From Rhodococcus sp. Z13 (GTDB taxonomy: Bacteria; Actinomycetota; Actinomycetes; Mycobacteriales; Mycobacteriaceae), in NCBI RefSeq assembly GCF_025837095.1, contig NZ_CP107551.1:310001-374000 (forward strand): 64,000 nt of DNA, read 5' to 3'. A model generated the notes under the pieces. That model saw nothing but the letters and a program-made list of their open reading frames with translations, did no database searches and had not been told where the DNA came from. This document shows, piece after piece, positions 18,687-27,438 of this stretch; positions within the stretch are counted from its first letter, which is position 1, and the number at the start of each line of letters is the position of its first letter. The position numbers and the translations under genes are program-made.

Positions 18687-20125
18687 TTGCGTTGCACCGC
18701 CTTCGAAAAGAGGTCCAGTAGACGGGACCGAGGGTCGTACTGCTTCTTGAGGGCGGGGTATTCACCACCGCCGTAATACAATTTCTCGAACTCGTCCTCG
18801 CTGTAGTACGAGTCGGAGTAGAGCGACTTGTGTCCGTCGAGCTCGGCGACCTTCTTCTCGATCAGCCTGTTGGCGGCTCCTTTGATCTCGCCCGGCACCT
18901 TGGGAACGGAGGACCAGAACCCGACGTTGACGTACGCGCGGCCCGGCTCGAGCGGGTACAGCGGCCATGGGCGCTGCGGATCCGTCGCGCCCTCCGAGCT
19001 GCCGTCGCGTAGACGCAAGGGGCACAGCCAGATCGGTTCGATCGGGATCTCTTCGAGGAACCATTCGACGAACTCCCGCGTCCGTTCGATGGGCACCTCG
19101 ATGTCCTGCACGACCCGTTCGCGCGGCGGGTTGCCCTTGCGTGCCTCGATGCGATCCGCGACCGAGTACTTGTGGTCGATCGCGATGAGCTTCCAGTAGA
19201 AGCTGCTGCGCAACAGCTGCTTCGGCCAGAACCGGCGGATCTTCGGGTTCTGGGCGCCGAAGGCCCGTGAGCACCAGAACCAGTCGGTGTCCCACCGCCA
19301 CAGGTAGTCGTGGATCGTCAGGCGGTCCTGCTTGGGATGGTTTACCGAGATGTGCTGGATCGACCGGTAGTAGATGTCGTCCTTCGTGTAGTCGCTGACG
19401 GGGCCGGGTTCGTCGGTCTGCGTGCCGAGGGTCAGATAGCTCTCGTCCGCGGAGAAGACGACGCCGTCGACGTAGTCGACCGGCACGTCGTCCCAGACGC
19501 GTTCGTCGACGACCTTCGTGAGCGCGTCCTGCAGATCGGAGATCGTGTCGAATCGCAGGTGACGCAGCGCGACGAACGGCTTCACCGGCTCGAGTTCGAT
19601 GCGCAGGCGTGTCGCGTAGCCCAGGCTGCCGTAGGAATTGGGGAAGCCGCGGAACAGGTCGGCGTGCTCGCCCTCCGGACGTGCGGTGACGATCTCCCCG
19701 GCGCCGGTGAGGATGTCCATCTCCAGCACCGACTCGTGGGGCAGGCCGTTGCGGAAGGAGGTCGACTCGATCCCGAGGCCGGTGACGGCGCCGCCCAGGG
19801 TGATGGTCTTGAGCTGGGGCACCACGAACGGGGCCAGGCCGTACTGCAGGGTGACGTCCACGAGGTCCTCGTAGGTGCACATCCCGGCGACGTCGGCGGT
19901 GCGGGCCTCGGGGTCGACGGAGATGACGCCGGCGAGGCCGGAGACGTCGAGACCGGGAGCGTTCACGGCGGCGCGGGCGCGGAAGAGATTCGAGGTCTTC
20001 TTCGCCAGCCGCACGGGCGCGTCTGCGGGGATGGCGTGATAGGAGCGCAGCAGCCGTTCGACACCTTCGCGGTGGACGGCCTCTCCGTAGGGGCCCTTGG
20101 TGCGTGACGATCTCGGCATCGGCAT
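18683..20125 (-). CDS. bfaA: FAD-binding oxidoreductase, partner of the fatty-acyl methyltransferase
   Basis: A 480-residue FAD_binding_4 (VAO/DWARF-like) flavoprotein. The flavin domain shows CTYEDLVDVTLQYGL and the LGGAVTGLGIESTSFRNG pyrophosphate loop. In BfaAB/TmsAB systems the flavoprotein reduces the 10-methylene intermediate made by the methyltransferase. ATG 20125 (AGGGAG 4 nt upstream) and ATG 20119 (10 nt) are both possible starts. The stop overlaps the methyltransferase start by 4 nt. It is divergent from the SRPBCC gene across 138 bp. Confidence 0.82.
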   Translation of the reverse strand: MPMPRSSRTKGPYGEAVHREGVERLLRSYHAIPADAPVRLAKKTSNLFRARAAVNAPGLDVSGLAGVISVDPEARTADVAGMCTYEDLVDVTLQYGLAPFVVPQLKTITLGGAVTGLGIESTSFRNGLPHESVLEMDILTGAGEIVTARPEGEHADLFRGFPNSYGSLGYATRLRIELEPVKPFVALRHLRFDTISDLQDALTKVVDERVWDDVPVDYVDGVVFSADESYLTLGTQTDEPGPVSDYTKDDIYYRSIQHISVNHPKQDRLTIHDYLWRWDTDWFWCSRAFGAQNPKIRRFWPKQLLRSSFYWKLIAIDHKYSVADRIEARKGNPPRERVVQDIEVPIERTREFVEWFLEEIPIEPIWLCPLRLRDGSSEGATDPQRPWPLYPLEPGRAYVNVGFWSSVPKVPGEIKGAANRLIEKKVAELDGHKSLYSDSYYSEDEFEKLYYGGGEYPALKKQYDPRSRLLDLFSKAVQRK

Positions 20126-20263
20126 TCGACTCCCTGGAACGGCGCATCGTTGTGGCACATCCACAATAGACCCGGCGGTCGCATCCGTCCGTGTAGCGAC
20201 AGGGCAGGATAGGGGTGAGTCGCACGAGGTAATTCCGGTCCGAACACGCAGAAGGAGCCGTCG

Positions 20264-20698
20264 ATGGCACAGGTCAGCGCAAGCAGCTCGATCCAGTTGG
20301 CAGCAGCCCCGGAGGCGGTGCTCACCGCCCTGGCCGACTACGAGACGGTGCGTCCGCGCATCCTGACCGAGCACTACCGCGACTACCGGGTGATCGCCGG
20401 TGGGCGGGGCGACGGCACCGTCGTGCACTGGATCCTCCAGGCCACCGAGAGCCGTCAGCGCGACGTGCAGGCGACCGCGTCGGTGAAGGGCAGTACGGTC
20501 ACCGAGACCGACGCGAACTCCACCCTCGTGACCACCTACAGCGTGGTCCCGAACGGCACGGGTTCGACCGTGGTCGTCCTCACGCAGTGGAAGGGTGCGG
20601 GCGGCATCAAGGGCTTCTTCGAGAAGACCTTCGCTCCGCTGGGTCTGCGCAAGATCCAGCAGCAGCTGCTCGAGAACCTGAAGAAGGAACTCGACTAG
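20264..20698 (+). CDS. SRPBCC-family (START-like) protein
   Basis: A 144-residue single-domain SRPBCC/polyketide-cyclase-like protein: an N-terminal strand with a short helix [16 protein letters not shown], a seven-strand sheet, and a long C-terminal helix with [14 protein letters not shown]. The fold forms a hydrophobic ligand cavity; the ligand is unknown. AAGGAG precedes ATG 20264. Position next to the flavoprotein/methyltransferase pair and ebfC-recR resembles M. tuberculosis Rv3718c-Rv3720 as remembered, so a lipid-binding role is reasonable but unproven. Confidence 0.85.
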   Translation: MAQVSASSSIQLAAAPEAVLTALADYETVRPRILTEHYRDYRVIAGGRGDGTVVHWILQATESRQRDVQATASVKGSTVTETDANSTLVTTYSVVPNGTGSTVVVLTQWKGAGGIKGFFEKTFAPLGLRKIQQQLLENLKKELD

Positions 20699-20774
20699 AG
20701 CCCGTTCGCCGGTCCGTACCGACCGCCCTGCCGGGCGACTAGGCTGGCAGACAACTTGCAGAAAGGACGTGTCC

Positions 20775-21113
20775 GTGCAACCCGGTGGAATGCCCGACAT
20801 GCAGCAACTCCTCGCCCAGGCCCAGCAGATGCAGCAGCAGCTGGTCGCCGCGCAGAACGAGATGGCCCAGGCGGAGGTCACCGGTTCGGCCGGCGGTGGT
20901 CTCGTCACGGCGACGGTGAAGGGCACGGGTGAGGTCGTGTCCGTGAAGATCGACCCGAAGGTCGTCGATCCCGAGGACGTCGAGACCCTCCAGGATCTCG
21001 TGGTCGGCGCGATCGCCGATGCCTCGGCGAAGGCGCAGGAGATCGCGGCCGAGAAGCTCGGTCCGCTCGCCGGTGGTCTCGGGGGCGGTATCCCGGGTCT
21101 TCCGGGTTTCTAG
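20775..21113 (+). CDS. ebfC: YbaB/EbfC nucleoid-associated protein
   Basis: A 112-residue YbaB/EbfC protein: the N-terminal coiled-coil helix is Gln-rich ([15 protein letters not shown]), followed by the [21 protein letters not shown] sheet signature split over residues 40-60 and a C-terminal helix with a Gly-rich tail. It binds DNA and is classically encoded beside recR. GTG 20775 (AAAGGA 7 nt upstream) is chosen over GTG 20769, which sits 1 nt from the Shine-Dalgarno. A TAGGCT -10 element lies at 20740-20745. recR follows 9 bp downstream. Confidence 0.93.
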   Translation: MQPGGMPDMQQLLAQAQQMQQQLVAAQNEMAQAEVTGSAGGGLVTATVKGTGEVVSVKIDPKVVDPEDVETLQDLVVGAIADASAKAQEIAAEKLGPLAGGLGGGIPGLPGF

Positions 21114-21122
21114 AGGTCGGCG

Positions 21123-21731
21123 TTGTACGAAGGACCGGTCCAGGACCTCATCGACGAACTGGGCAAACTGCCCGGTGTCGGGCCCAAGAGCGCGCAGCGG
21201 ATCGCCTTCCACCTGTTGTCGGTGGAGCCGTCGGAGATCGACCGGCTCCAGGCGACGCTGCAGCGCATCCGCGACGGCGTGCAGTTCTGTGAGGTGTGCG
21301 GAACCGTCTCGGACCAGCAGCGGTGCCGGATCTGCGCCGATCCTCGGCGCGACCGCACGGTGATCTGTGTGGTCGAGGAACCCAAGGACGTGCAGGCGAT
21401 CGAGCGCACCCGCGAGTTCCGCGGGCGCTACCACGTGCTCGGCGGGGCACTCGATCCGCTCAACGGCATCGGTCCCGAGCAGTTGCACATCCGCGAGCTG
21501 CTCACGCGCATCGGCAACCAGGAGGACGGGGTCGACGTCACCGAGGTGATCATCGCGACCGACCCGAACACCGAGGGGGAGGCCACGGCCACCTATCTGG
21601 TGCGGATGCTCCGCGACTTCCCGGGGTTGAGCGTCACCCGCCTCGCGTCGGGTCTGCCGATGGGTGGCGATCTCGAGTTCGCCGACGAGCTGACCCTGGG
21701 ACGAGCCCTGTCGGGGAGGCGGGCGATGTGA
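21123..21731 (+). CDS. recR: Recombination mediator protein RecR
   Basis: A 202-residue RecR. The HhH motif [16 protein letters not shown] lies at residues 16-31, a zinc finger with C56, C59, C68 and C71 follows, and then a Toprim domain with VVEEPKD and [12 protein letters not shown]. It loads RecA with RecO in gap repair. It starts at TTG 21123 with AGAGG upstream. The stop overlaps the GTG of a TetR gene by 4 nt (GTGA), an unusual coupling between a repair gene and an accessory regulator. Confidence 0.96.
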   Translation: MYEGPVQDLIDELGKLPGVGPKSAQRIAFHLLSVEPSEIDRLQATLQRIRDGVQFCEVCGTVSDQQRCRICADPRRDRTVICVVEEPKDVQAIERTREFRGRYHVLGGALDPLNGIGPEQLHIRELLTRIGNQEDGVDVTEVIIATDPNTEGEATATYLVRMLRDFPGLSVTRLASGLPMGGDLEFADELTLGRALSGRRAM

Positions 21732-22330
21732 CCGTGCGCAGCACGGAGACCTCGCATCGTGGCGAACCCGAGAGGCAGCGCCGACGCACGTCCGACGAGA
21801 CGCGGGCGCTGATCCTCGACGCGGCGGGCAAGGCCTTCGCGACGCGTCCCTACCGGGAGATCACCCTCAAGGACATCGCGGAGGACGCCGGGGTCAGCGC
21901 ACCGCTGATCATCAAGTACTTCGGTTCCAAGGAACAGCTGTACGACGAGCTCGTCGACTTCCACCATGCCGCGGAGCTGCTGTTCGACGGGCCGCTCGAG
22001 AACCTGGGGGAGCGGATGGTGGCGCTGCTGGCGCGGCCACTCGAACCCCACAAGCCGCTCTCGATGAACATCCTGTTCATGAGCGGTGGCAGCGAGGAGA
22101 GCAACCGCAAGCTGCGCGAGAACTTCTCGACGCAGATGATCGACACCCTCGCCGCACGGTTACCGGGGCCGGACGCCCGTCTGCGCGCGGAGCTGGCCAT
22201 GTCGGCGGTGATGGGGCTGGCGATCATGCGGCGGCGGATGATGCGCGACCGCGCGACCGGCACGATCGACGAGGTGGTCGCCGTGTACGCCCCTCTGGTC
22301 CAGCGACTGATCGACGGAGGCGGTTCTTAG
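21728..22330 (+). CDS. TetR-family regulator of the downstream MFS exporter
   Basis: A 200-residue TetR protein. The HTH is at residues about 28-72 ([31 protein letters not shown]), followed by a helical ligand domain. The GTG start overlaps the recR stop (GTGA). Between its stop and the following MFS gene lies a near-perfect 18-bp inverted repeat (22363-22405), its likely operator, suggesting repression of the exporter and relief by the exported compound. Confidence 0.9.
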   Translation: MTVRSTETSHRGEPERQRRRTSDETRALILDAAGKAFATRPYREITLKDIAEDAGVSAPLIIKYFGSKEQLYDELVDFHHAAELLFDGPLENLGERMVALLARPLEPHKPLSMNILFMSGGSEESNRKLRENFSTQMIDTLAARLPGPDARLRAELAMSAVMGLAIMRRRMMRDRATGTIDEVVAVYAPLVQRLIDGGGS

Positions 22331-22362
22331 CGTCACGAATGACTTGGGTCACTTCCCTTGAG

Positions 22363-22405
22363 GGTAAATAGCCGTTCACCTTAGAGTGGTGAACGACTAT
22401 TTACC
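22363..22405. promoter_or_regulatory. Operator: 18-bp inverted repeat upstream of the MFS gene
   Basis: GGTAAATAGCCGTTCACC (22363-22380) and GGTGAACGACTATTTACC (22388-22405) are reverse complements at 17 of 18 positions, separated by TTAGAGT. The element ends 20 bp before the GTG of the MFS gene and follows the TetR gene. It is AT-rich compared with its surroundings, as expected for a promoter/operator. Confidence 0.78.
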
Positions 22406-22425
22406 TATGGCGAGGGGAGGGCGTC

Positions 22426-23901
22426 GTGTCGGTGTCGTTCCCCCTCCGCCTGCACGTTCCCGGACGCACCGGTGCGCTCGCGACGCGCTCCGGCGCGGAT
22501 TCCACCGTCAGGCGCCGGGATCTGCGGCATCTGGTGTTCCCCGTTCTCGCCGTCGGCGCGGTCTTCCAGGCGATCATGCAGACCGTCATGGTCCCGCTGC
22601 TGCCGAGCATGCCCGGCTTCACCGGGGCCGGACCTACGGCCGTGTCGTGGCTGGTGACGAGCACTCTGCTGGTCGGCGCGGTGATGACCCCCATCTTCGG
22701 GCGGCTCGCCGACATGGTCGGCAAGCGGCGGATGCTGCTCATCGCGTTCACGCTCATGACCGCCGGATCGTTGATCTGCGCGCTGACCTCCAACATCGCG
22801 CTGCTCATCTTCGCGCGCGGCCTGCAGGGCGCCGGTGCGGCCGTCCTGCCCATCGGCATGGCGATCCTGCGGGAGGTCCTGCCGCGCGAGAAGGTCGACC
22901 GGTCGATCGCGATGCTCAGTTCGACCCTCGGCATCGGCACCGCCGTGGGCATCCCCTTCGCGGCCGCCATCGTCCAGTTCGCCGACTGGCACCTGCTGTT
23001 CTGGGTGACCACGGCGATCGGTGCCGGAGTGGCGACCGCTGCGTGGATCGTCATCCCCGAATCGCGCACCCGCACCGGCGGCCGGTTCGACGGGGTCGGT
23101 GCCGTGGGGCTCTCGGCCGCGCTGATCTGCCTGCTCGTGCCCATCACGCAGGGCAGTACGTGGGGGTGGACGAGCCCCGCCGTGCTCACCACCTTCGCCG
23201 CCGCCGTGGTGCTGTTCCTGCTGTGGGGTGTGCAGCAGCTGCGCAACCGCAACCCGCTGGTCGACCTGCGGGTCTCCTCGCGGCCGTCTGTCCTCGCCCC
23301 GCACCTGTGCGCGCTGCTCGTCGGGTTCGCCTTCTACGGCAACACCCTCATCACCACCCAGCTGCTGCAGGCCTCGGCGGAACACGGCGCCGGCTACGGC
23401 CTGACCATCCTGCAGGCGGCGCTGTGCCAGCTCGCCGCGAGCTTCGCGATGATGATCTTCGCGATCGTCGCCTCGCGCATCACCGAACGTTTCGGCGCCA
23501 AGATCACGATCATGGCCGGTGCGCTCTTCCTGCTCGGCGGCTACTGCATCCATGCCGTGCCCGGCAAGCCGCTGTGGCTCGTGGTGGCCGCGGTCTTCGT
23601 CGCCGCGGTCGGGACGTCGCTCGTGTACTGCACGCTGCCGGTGCTGCTGCTCGGCGCGGTCCCGCTGTCGCAGAACGCCGCCGCCAACGGCGTCAACGTC
23701 CTGCTCCGCACCGTGGGCAGCACGGTGTGCAGCGCGGTGGTCGCTTCGGTGCTCGCCGCCCACACCGTCGCCGGCGGTCTCGGGTTCGACACCTCGGCCT
23801 TCGTCATCGCTTATCTCGTGTGCGCGGGCTGCGCGGTCGTCGTGTTCGCCTCGGCGTTCTTCCTGCCGTCGCGCCGCGCCCTCGCGCTCGTCGCGGACTG
23901 A
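22426..23901 (+). CDS. MFS multidrug transporter (DHA2-like, 14 TM)
   Basis: A 491-residue exporter with about 14 TM segments. Motif A is seen as GRLADMVGKRRM, motif C as GIGTAVGIPFAAAI, and the N-terminal helix region has QAIMQTVMVPLLPSMPG, all typical of DHA2 drug:H+ antiporters. It starts at GTG 22426. The upstream TetR gene and the inverted-repeat operator make a classical locally controlled efflux unit. The exported compound is unknown. Confidence 0.9.
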   Translation: MSVSFPLRLHVPGRTGALATRSGADSTVRRRDLRHLVFPVLAVGAVFQAIMQTVMVPLLPSMPGFTGAGPTAVSWLVTSTLLVGAVMTPIFGRLADMVGKRRMLLIAFTLMTAGSLICALTSNIALLIFARGLQGAGAAVLPIGMAILREVLPREKVDRSIAMLSSTLGIGTAVGIPFAAAIVQFADWHLLFWVTTAIGAGVATAAWIVIPESRTRTGGRFDGVGAVGLSAALICLLVPITQGSTWGWTSPAVLTTFAAAVVLFLLWGVQQLRNRNPLVDLRVSSRPSVLAPHLCALLVGFAFYGNTLITTQLLQASAEHGAGYGLTILQAALCQLAASFAMMIFAIVASRITERFGAKITIMAGALFLLGGYCIHAVPGKPLWLVVAAVFVAAVGTSLVYCTLPVLLLGAVPLSQNAAANGVNVLLRTVGSTVCSAVVASVLAAHTVAGGLGFDTSAFVIAYLVCAGCAVVVFASAFFLPSRRALALVAD

Positions 23902-23914
23902 CTTCCGGAACGGG

Positions 23915-23958
23915 TTCGGCCCCGCATCCCGGCGACGTGACCGGAATGCGGGGCCGAA
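23915..23958. terminator. Bidirectional terminator hairpin
   Basis: TTCGGCCCCGCAT (23915-23927) and ATGCGGGGCCGAA (23946-23958) form a perfect 13-bp stem with an 18-nt loop between the convergent MFS and DUF2236 genes. Confidence 0.75.
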
Positions 23959-23985
23959 TCCCCTGTCCCCCAGGTAGGAGTGGCG

Positions 23986-24951
23986 TCAGTGCTCGACGCC
24001 GAGATCGCTCGGACGGTATCCGAGGGGGTAGCCCGGATACGTCCTGTTGGTCGCGTTGCCCGCCGACAACGACACCCGTCGTTTCGGCAGCCGCCGCACG
24101 AACGCCGAGCGCGCCCGCAGGGCTCCCTCGACGACCTCCGTGAGCTGCGGGGAGCTCTTGGGGAAGCCGAAGGCCGACGCCATCCGGTCGTCGATCAGCG
24201 CGAACACGACCTTTTCGATGCCCTTGTTCAGGAACTTCGGGTACCACGACTGGAACAGCCGCAGCGTGTACGTGCCGATCGCGTGGTTGTCGTCGCTGTA
24301 GACGAACTTCTCGCGTTCGTACTCGAGCTTGAAGCGGTGGAACTCCTGGAACGACTCCGGGATGTCCTTGATGCCCATCCGGATGCCGACCTGCCGGTAG
24401 AAGTAGAACGACGCGAGCCGTTCCTTCGGGTGCAGGCGACGCCAGCCGTAGCGGTCGATCCAGTCGAGCGGGTCGTACACGAAGGTCGACAGCACGTACA
24501 GCATGTCGTCGTTGTCGATCGAGTATTTGCCGTGCATCCGGTTGATGTTGCGCAGGGATTCACGGCCCCGGTCGGAGTCGTAGCCGTGCTCGACGAGTTC
24601 GGCCATGAGCAGGGCGGTGTCGTCGTACCGCTTCTGCGGCTGCTTCTCGAACTCGCCGGTGCGGGCGAGGAGTTCCGAGATGCTGGGCACGCAGTACGTG
24701 CGGAAGAGAGCGAACTCGAGCGACCGCTGGTAGTCCCACGGGAACTCGTAGCCGGCGGTGATCCGCACGATGTCCTGGTGATGGGTCACCGGGTCGAGAC
24801 CCTCGATCACCTCGACCCAGCCCATCCGGCCCCGCTTCGGATGCGGATCCCGGTTCGGCGGCGGGAAACTGCCCGCCTTCTCGATGCGCGCCTCGGGCGT
24901 GGCGACGACGGCCGGTTTCCGGCTGCGGGTGCGCGGGGGAGTGGTGGTCAT
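23986..24951 (-). CDS. Oxygenase MpaB/Lcp-family protein (DUF2236), copy 1
   Basis: A 321-residue DUF2236 protein, the family of fungal MpaB oxygenases and the heme-dependent latex-clearing protein. The helical core contains RYDDTALLMAELVEHG and RNINRMHGKYSIDNDDMLY, where the His and Arg are in the region of the heme ligand and active site of characterised members. No signal peptide is seen; the N-terminus is basic and Pro-rich. Its ATG lies 4 bp after the stop of an aldehyde dehydrogenase gene, so both form one minus-strand operon, consistent with an oxidative cleavage that yields an aldehyde. The substrate is unknown. Confidence 0.82.
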   Translation of the reverse strand: MTTTPPRTRSRKPAVVATPEARIEKAGSFPPPNRDPHPKRGRMGWVEVIEGLDPVTHHQDIVRITAGYEFPWDYQRSLEFALFRTYCVPSISELLARTGEFEKQPQKRYDDTALLMAELVEHGYDSDRGRESLRNINRMHGKYSIDNDDMLYVLSTFVYDPLDWIDRYGWRRLHPKERLASFYFYRQVGIRMGIKDIPESFQEFHRFKLEYEREKFVYSDDNHAIGTYTLRLFQSWYPKFLNKGIEKVVFALIDDRMASAFGFPKSSPQLTEVVEGALRARSAFVRRLPKRRVSLSAGNATNRTYPGYPLGYRPSDLGVEH

Positions 24952-24955
24952 CGGG

Positions 24956-26494
24956 TCACCTTCCGTGCATGAACTTCAGCATCGCCTGCGAGATCTTCAG
25001 GTCGCGCTCCGGACGCTCGAGGCTCATGAGCTTGAGCGGCGAGCTGAACTTCGCCACCGTGACCGACTTCGGGCGGCTGAACTCGCGCAGGCCGTCGGCA
25101 CCGTGGATGCGGCCGAAGCCCGACTCGCCGATGCCGCCGAAGGGCAGCGCCGCGATGGCGGCGAAACCGAGCACCGAGTTGACCGACACCATGCCGTTGC
25201 GCAGACGCTCGGCGAGCTGGCGGCCCTTCTTCTTGTTGCGCGTGAAGATCGACGCGCCCAGACCGTAGTTCGTGCCGTTGGCGCGCTCGACGGCCTCGTC
25301 GAGATCGCGGACCTTGTTGACCACGACGGTCGGGCCGAAGGTCTCCTCGCACACCGCGGCCGAGGTCTCCGGCACGTCGGCGAGGATGACCGGCTCGACG
25401 ACGCGCTCACCGACCGACTCGACACCGCCGAGCACGGCCTTGCCGCCGGACTTCAGGGCGTCCTCGATGTGGCTGCGCACGATGTCGACCTGGCGGGGGA
25501 GCGTCATCGGGCCGTAGGTGGAGTTCTCGTCGCCGCCCGGCTTGGCGCGCTTGACGGTGGCGGTGAGCTTGTCGAGGAACTCCTGGTAGACCGGCTCCTC
25601 GACGTAGATCCGCTCGACACCCGCGCAGGTCTGGCCGGCGTTGCCGAACGCACCGAAGGCGGCGAACTCGACGGCCTCGTCGATGTTCGCGTCGGCTGCG
25701 ACGATCATCGCGTCCTTGCCGCCGCACTCGGCGACCAGTGGGGTCAGCGACTCGGCGCACACCGCCATGACCTTGCGGGCGGTGGGGCCGGAGCCGGTGA
25801 AGGCGACCTTGTCGACACCGGAACGCACGAGGGCGGAACCGGTCTCGCCGAGGCCGGTGATCACCTGGAAGACCGGCTGGGTCGGGGCGATCGAGTTCCA
25901 CTTGTCCTCGAGCCACTTCGCGACGCCGGGGGTGAGCTCACTCGGCTTGAACACCACGGCGTTGCCCGCGGCGAGCGAGTAGGCGATCGAACCCATCGGC
26001 GTGTAGACGGGGTAGTTCCACGGGCCGATGACGCCGATGACGCCGAGCGGCTTGTACTCGAGGATCGCGGACTGGTTGAAGCTCGCGACCCCCGAGGGCA
26101 CCTTGCGGGGCTTGAGGACCTTCTTGGCGTTCTTGGCCGCCCAGTCGAGGTGCTCGACGGCGAGCATCACTTCGAGGAAGGCGTCGCCGTAGGGCTTGCC
26201 CGTCTCCTTGGAGATCACGGAGGACAGCGAGGCGGCGTCGGAGGCGATGGCCTTCTTGAACTCGAGGAGCCAGTCGCGGCGGCCCCGGAATCCCTGTGCC
26301 TCCCACCAGCGGGCGGCGACCCGGGCACGCTCGACAGCTTCGCGGACGGCAGCCTCGTCGGCGATAGGGTATTCGGCGATGACCTCGCCGTTTCGGGGGT
26401 CGAGGCTCGCGAAGGTGTCGCTTTTCGCTGCGGCCGCAGAGTTCTTGTCCGAGGCTGCGTTCGCCTTCTTCGGTCGGGTGAGGTTCTGGGTCAT
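24956..26494 (-). CDS. NAD(P)-dependent aldehyde dehydrogenase
   Basis: A 512-residue ALDH. The NAD site region is GVIGVIGPWNYPVYTPMG, the Rossmann loop FTGSGPTARKVM, the general base Glu lies in VAECGGKD, and the nucleophile Cys in GNAGQTCAG. An extended Lys/Ala-rich N-terminus of about 40 residues precedes the fold. ATG 26494 is chosen (AGGAAG 8 nt upstream); an earlier in-frame ATG at 26557 lies within the operator region. It is co-transcribed with the DUF2236 gene downstream and is divergent from a GntR regulator. Confidence 0.92.
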   Translation of the reverse strand: MTQNLTRPKKANAASDKNSAAAAKSDTFASLDPRNGEVIAEYPIADEAAVREAVERARVAARWWEAQGFRGRRDWLLEFKKAIASDAASLSSVISKETGKPYGDAFLEVMLAVEHLDWAAKNAKKVLKPRKVPSGVASFNQSAILEYKPLGVIGVIGPWNYPVYTPMGSIAYSLAAGNAVVFKPSELTPGVAKWLEDKWNSIAPTQPVFQVITGLGETGSALVRSGVDKVAFTGSGPTARKVMAVCAESLTPLVAECGGKDAMIVAADANIDEAVEFAAFGAFGNAGQTCAGVERIYVEEPVYQEFLDKLTATVKRAKPGGDENSTYGPMTLPRQVDIVRSHIEDALKSGGKAVLGGVESVGERVVEPVILADVPETSAAVCEETFGPTVVVNKVRDLDEAVERANGTNYGLGASIFTRNKKKGRQLAERLRNGMVSVNSVLGFAAIAALPFGGIGESGFGRIHGADGLREFSRPKSVTVAKFSSPLKLMSLERPERDLKISQAMLKFMHGR

Positions 26495-26515
26495 GTTCGA
26501 CACTTCCTGGTGGAC

Positions 26516-26559
26516 CACATCACATATATTTGATGTGATAGCTGTAGTGGACATCACAT
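26516..26559. promoter_or_regulatory. Operator candidate with repeated ATCACAT motifs
   Basis: CACATCA (26516-26522) and TGATGTG (26531-26537) form a perfect inverted repeat around an 8-bp AT-rich spacer. A further ATCACAT occurs at 26553-26559. The cluster lies just upstream of the aldehyde dehydrogenase start and between it and the divergent GntR gene, so GntR binding here is likely. Confidence 0.68.
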
Positions 26560-26624
26560 TAGGCGCTCTCGGGCCAATTGGACAACCCCCGTGTGCAGTT
26601 GGCCGGACTACTTCAGGAGAGATG

Positions 26625-27359
26625 ATGGCGGCACCGGCTCAGACCCCCAGGATCCCGGCCTCGCAACGATCGGGGGCGCCGATGCGCCGGCGTCCCCAGT
26701 TGTCCGACGAGGTAGCGCGGCACCTGCGGGGATCGATCATGTCCGGTGTGCTGCGCCCGGGGGACTTCATCCGTCTCGACGAGACGGCCGCCGAGCTCGG
26801 TGTCAGCGTCACCCCGGTGCGCGAGGCCCTGCTGACCCTACGGGGCGAGGGGATGGTCGAGTCCGCCCCCAACCGCGGTTACCGCGTCGCACCGCTCACC
26901 CGGCAGGACATCGACGACATCTTCTGGCTGCAGGGGCAGATCGCCGTCGAACTCGCGCTGCGCGCGGTGGATCGGGTCACGTCCGAGGATCTCGGGCGCC
27001 TCACCGAACTCAACGAGCGGTTGCGCATGCTCGTCTCCCTGCCCGAGGGGGTCTCCCCGGACGTCGAGCGGATCGCCGACGCGGAGTTCGACTTCCACCG
27101 CGAACTCAACCGCATCGCCGACAGCCCGAAGCTCGCCTGGTTCCTCAACGCCGCCGCCCGCACGATCCCCTATCGCCTCTACGCGCGCGACACCGACTGG
27201 GGCACGCTCGCCGTCCGGTCGCACACCGCCCTGATCGACGCGCTCGGCCGGCAGGACCACAACGAGGTGATCACCCAGACCCTCCTGCAGTTCGAGGATG
27301 CGGCCGCACGCCTGGCCGCGCACCGTCAGCGGGTGGGGATCGACCCGAAGACGACGTAG
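26625..27359 (+). CDS. GntR-family regulator (FadR/FCD subfamily)
   Basis: A 244-residue regulator. The winged HTH (about 25-95) shows IMSGVLRPGDFIRLDETAAE and SVTPVREALLTLRGEGMV, followed by an FCD all-helical effector domain (about 105-235) with the conserved D/H residues of the metal site, for example DFHRELNR. ATG 26625 has AGGAG 5 nt upstream; ATG 26622 is too close. It is divergent from the ALDH-DUF2236 operon and upstream of a second DUF2236 gene, so it probably controls both sides. Confidence 0.9.
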   Translation: MAAPAQTPRIPASQRSGAPMRRRPQLSDEVARHLRGSIMSGVLRPGDFIRLDETAAELGVSVTPVREALLTLRGEGMVESAPNRGYRVAPLTRQDIDDIFWLQGQIAVELALRAVDRVTSEDLGRLTELNERLRMLVSLPEGVSPDVERIADAEFDFHRELNRIADSPKLAWFLNAAARTIPYRLYARDTDWGTLAVRSHTALIDALGRQDHNEVITQTLLQFEDAAARLAAHRQRVGIDPKTT

Positions 27360-27375
27360 GCACTTGCCTATCTGA

Positions 27376-27417
27376 GTACGGGTGTGCACAATTTGTACGA
27401 CAGTGCTGCACCCGTAC
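27376..27417. repeat. 9-bp inverted repeat between GntR and DUF2236 genes
   Basis: GTACGGGTG (27376-27384) and CACCCGTAC (27409-27417) are perfect reverse complements with a 24-nt spacer that adds an inner GCAC/GTGC pair. TTT follows. It could terminate the GntR transcript or serve as operator for the next gene, whose start is 22 bp downstream. Confidence 0.55.
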
Positions 27418-27438
27418 TTTCATTGTCAGGAGATCCCC

